Assembly: GCA_002427745.1 (NCBI GenBank)
Contig: DIYF01000117.1
Location: 1-7,661 of the forward strand
Reading direction: 5' to 3'
Source of the DNA: Roseivirga sp. UBA6061
GTDB taxonomy: Bacteria; Bacteroidota; Bacteroidia; Cytophagales; Cyclobacteriaceae
Length of the DNA stretch: 7,661 bases
In this document: positions 6,558-7,661 of the stretch, in pieces
How positions within the stretch are numbered: position 1 is the first letter of the stretch
Layout of the letters: each line of letters begins with the position of its first letter
Translations under genes and position numbers: made by a program
Notes under the pieces: generated by a model
The model's database searches: none
Seen by the model: the letters and a program-made list of their open reading frames with translations, nothing else
Told to the model about the DNA's origin: nothing

Positions 6558-6590
6558 ATGCGATATTTATCGCATATTCCATAAATATCG
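6558..6590. repeat. Two overlapping, mutually exclusive hairpins just beyond the hydrolase gene
   Basis: ATGCGATA (6558-6565) pairs with TATCGCAT (6568-6575). Alternatively CGATATTTAT (6561-6570) pairs with ATAAATATCG (6581-6590) around a 10-nt loop. The two cannot form together. The element lies 8 nt past the stop codon of the minus-strand hydrolase gene, where a terminator would be expected, but no T-run follows on that strand. A processing or mRNA-stabilising structure, or a boundary of the repeat array, are alternatives. Confidence 0.6.
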
Positions 6591-6597
6591 AATGAGC

Positions 6598-7661
6598 TTA
6601 TCTTCCTGCCTCCAGCTGCTGGAAGGCAGCAAGCTTTTCCTCTTTCAGTGATCCGTTGGAGAAAAAGGAGAGCCCTTTGGCTCCACCGGCTTTGGCTGCC
6701 GCAATGGCCGCTGCGATTTCCTCCGGTTTAGTAGGGGGGAGGTAGATACCGGTATTCAGCGGAAACTTGCTGTTAAGTGTATTCACCCCCTGTGCGGTGG
6801 CATACTCTATCCACTCCACTTCCTCTTCATAGAAGTTGTGATAGATCATAGGAAAAACCATGTCCAGGTTCCACTCATTCCAGGACTGGCGTACCAGCTT
6901 ACGGGCCAGCTCCGGGTAGGGAAAAACGGCAGCTGAAAGCTGTTTGCCCTCGGCATGTACCGCCTCTGATATCTGATTGACGAGGTTGGTCACACTGTCC
7001 CAGCGATACTTGCGCCAGTTTTCATCCTGGCTCGGGTCTTCCAGCTCTTTCGGGTCATAGCCGTGCTGAGCCTTGAAGTTGCTGCGGCAGGTATCACAGT
7101 AGCAAAAGTCGTACTCAGGCATTTCATGGTCCTGCACCAGGTCGTATTTGGCCCAGAGGCCGTTGGGCAGTATCACATCACAGTAGCGTACATAGTCCAG
7201 GTGAATTCCCGCCAGCCCTTCTATATCACAGTGGTCTACCATGCCCTGTTTTACAAACTCCTGCACCTCAGGCTTTGATGGACAGAGCCATTGATAATAG
7301 CCCACATAGGGATTTACATCCAGGCTCGATTCGCCCTTACGGCTTACCGTATACCAGTCGGGGTGGGCCTGTGCCTTTTTATCTCCGGGCCGGTTCAGGG
7401 TCCACAGCCAGGCATGCACCTCCTGGCCCAGCTCGGTAGCTATGGGAATCAGCTTCTCCAGCATATTGCGGCCGCCACCTACTAACAGACCGGTGATGCC
7501 TGCTTCCCGCAGGGTAGTCAGCTCAGTTTTCCAGTCATCGATAGTCTTCTGGTTGTTGCCGTTGATCCATATCCAGAATTTGAAATCATCTGCGGGGGCA
7601 GTGTTACAGGAAGTGAGCAGAGAAGGGGCCACCAGGGCCGCTGTGGTGCCGAGGCCGAGAT
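6598..7661 (-). CDS. Putative GHL10/DUF187-type glycoside hydrolase, Tat-like lipoprotein (5' truncated)
   Basis: The frame is open to the window edge, so the true start lies beyond 7661; the GTG at 7632 is internal and not a credible start. The visible N-terminus, LGLGTTAALVAPSLLTSC, is a hydrophobic segment ending in a lipobox (L-T-S-C). Its form is typical of Tat signal peptides, although the twin arginines would be off-window. The mature part looks like a TIM-barrel glycosidase: FWIWINGN, a helix with LREAGITGLLVGGG, HAWLW, then GIHLDYVRY (HLDYVRY at 7183-7203), which matches the DUF187/GHL10 type. FCYCDTC at 7087-7107 gives three closely spaced cysteines, common in related proteins and possibly metal-binding or structural. 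Later segments include FPMIYHNFYEEEVEWIEYA and GLSFFSNGSL near the C-terminus. Substrate is unknown; the acidic residue in HLDY is a candidate catalytic residue by analogy only. Location is inferred to be the envelope. Confidence 0.75.
   Translation of the reverse strand, partial: LGLGTTAALVAPSLLTSCNTAPADDFKFWIWINGNNQKTIDDWKTELTTLREAGITGLLVGGGRNMLEKLIPIATELGQEVHAWLWTLNRPGDKKAQAHPDWYTVSRKGESSLDVNPYVGYYQWLCPSKPEVQEFVKQGMVDHCDIEGLAGIHLDYVRYCDVILPNGLWAKYDLVQDHEMPEYDFCYCDTCRSNFKAQHGYDPKELEDPSQDENWRKYRWDSVTNLVNQISEAVHAEGKQLSAAVFPYPELARKLVRQSWNEWNLDMVFPMIYHNFYEEEVEWIEYATAQGVNTLNSKFPLNTGIYLPPTKPEEIAAAIAAAKAGGAKGLSFFSNGSLKEEKLAAFQQLEAGR

Overview
The window most likely comes from a Bacteroidota chromosome, probably a marine or soil member of the Cytophagales. 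Supporting signs are A-rich ribosome-binding contexts without Shine-Dalgarno motifs, a surface protein carrying the Bacteroidota-type PDYVF...HLPGI...LLEKIEELTLY C-terminal region, and a large secreted Asp-box beta-propeller protein of a type common in this phylum. No gene places the genus. Every gene in the window appears to encode an exported protein.

Layout. (1) 1-1575, minus strand: a tail-fibre-like surface protein of 508 aa (49-1575), followed after 3 nt by the first 15 codons of another probably exported protein (1-45), which runs off the left edge. (2) 1576-2256: a divergent intergenic region of about 680 bp with one strong hairpin (2043-2073) and no convincing gene. (3) 2257-5433, plus strand: a 1058-aa secreted beta-propeller protein with eleven Asp boxes (VPS10/sortilin-like, often labelled glycosyl hydrolase), closed by a strong terminator (5464-5499). 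(4) 5551-5892, plus strand: a small secreted protein with a SPOR-like pattern and its own terminator (5912-5948). (5) 5950-6597: a non-coding region holding three degenerate tandem copies of a structured repeat unit, with nested hairpins, heptad repeats and an 11-bp tandem tail. (6) 6598-7661, minus strand: a putative glycoside hydrolase of the GHL10/DUF187 kind with a Tat-like lipoprotein signal; its true start lies beyond the right edge.

The coding genes are of familiar types and show no obvious shared pathway beyond cell-envelope or extracellular location. The least explained part is the 5.95-6.6 kb repeat array. Units B and C carry hairpin modules that unit A lacks, and one missing module is exactly bounded by an 11-bp direct repeat in unit B. 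This looks like a REP/BIME-like or MITE-like element, or a structured RNA, rather than ordinary spacer.
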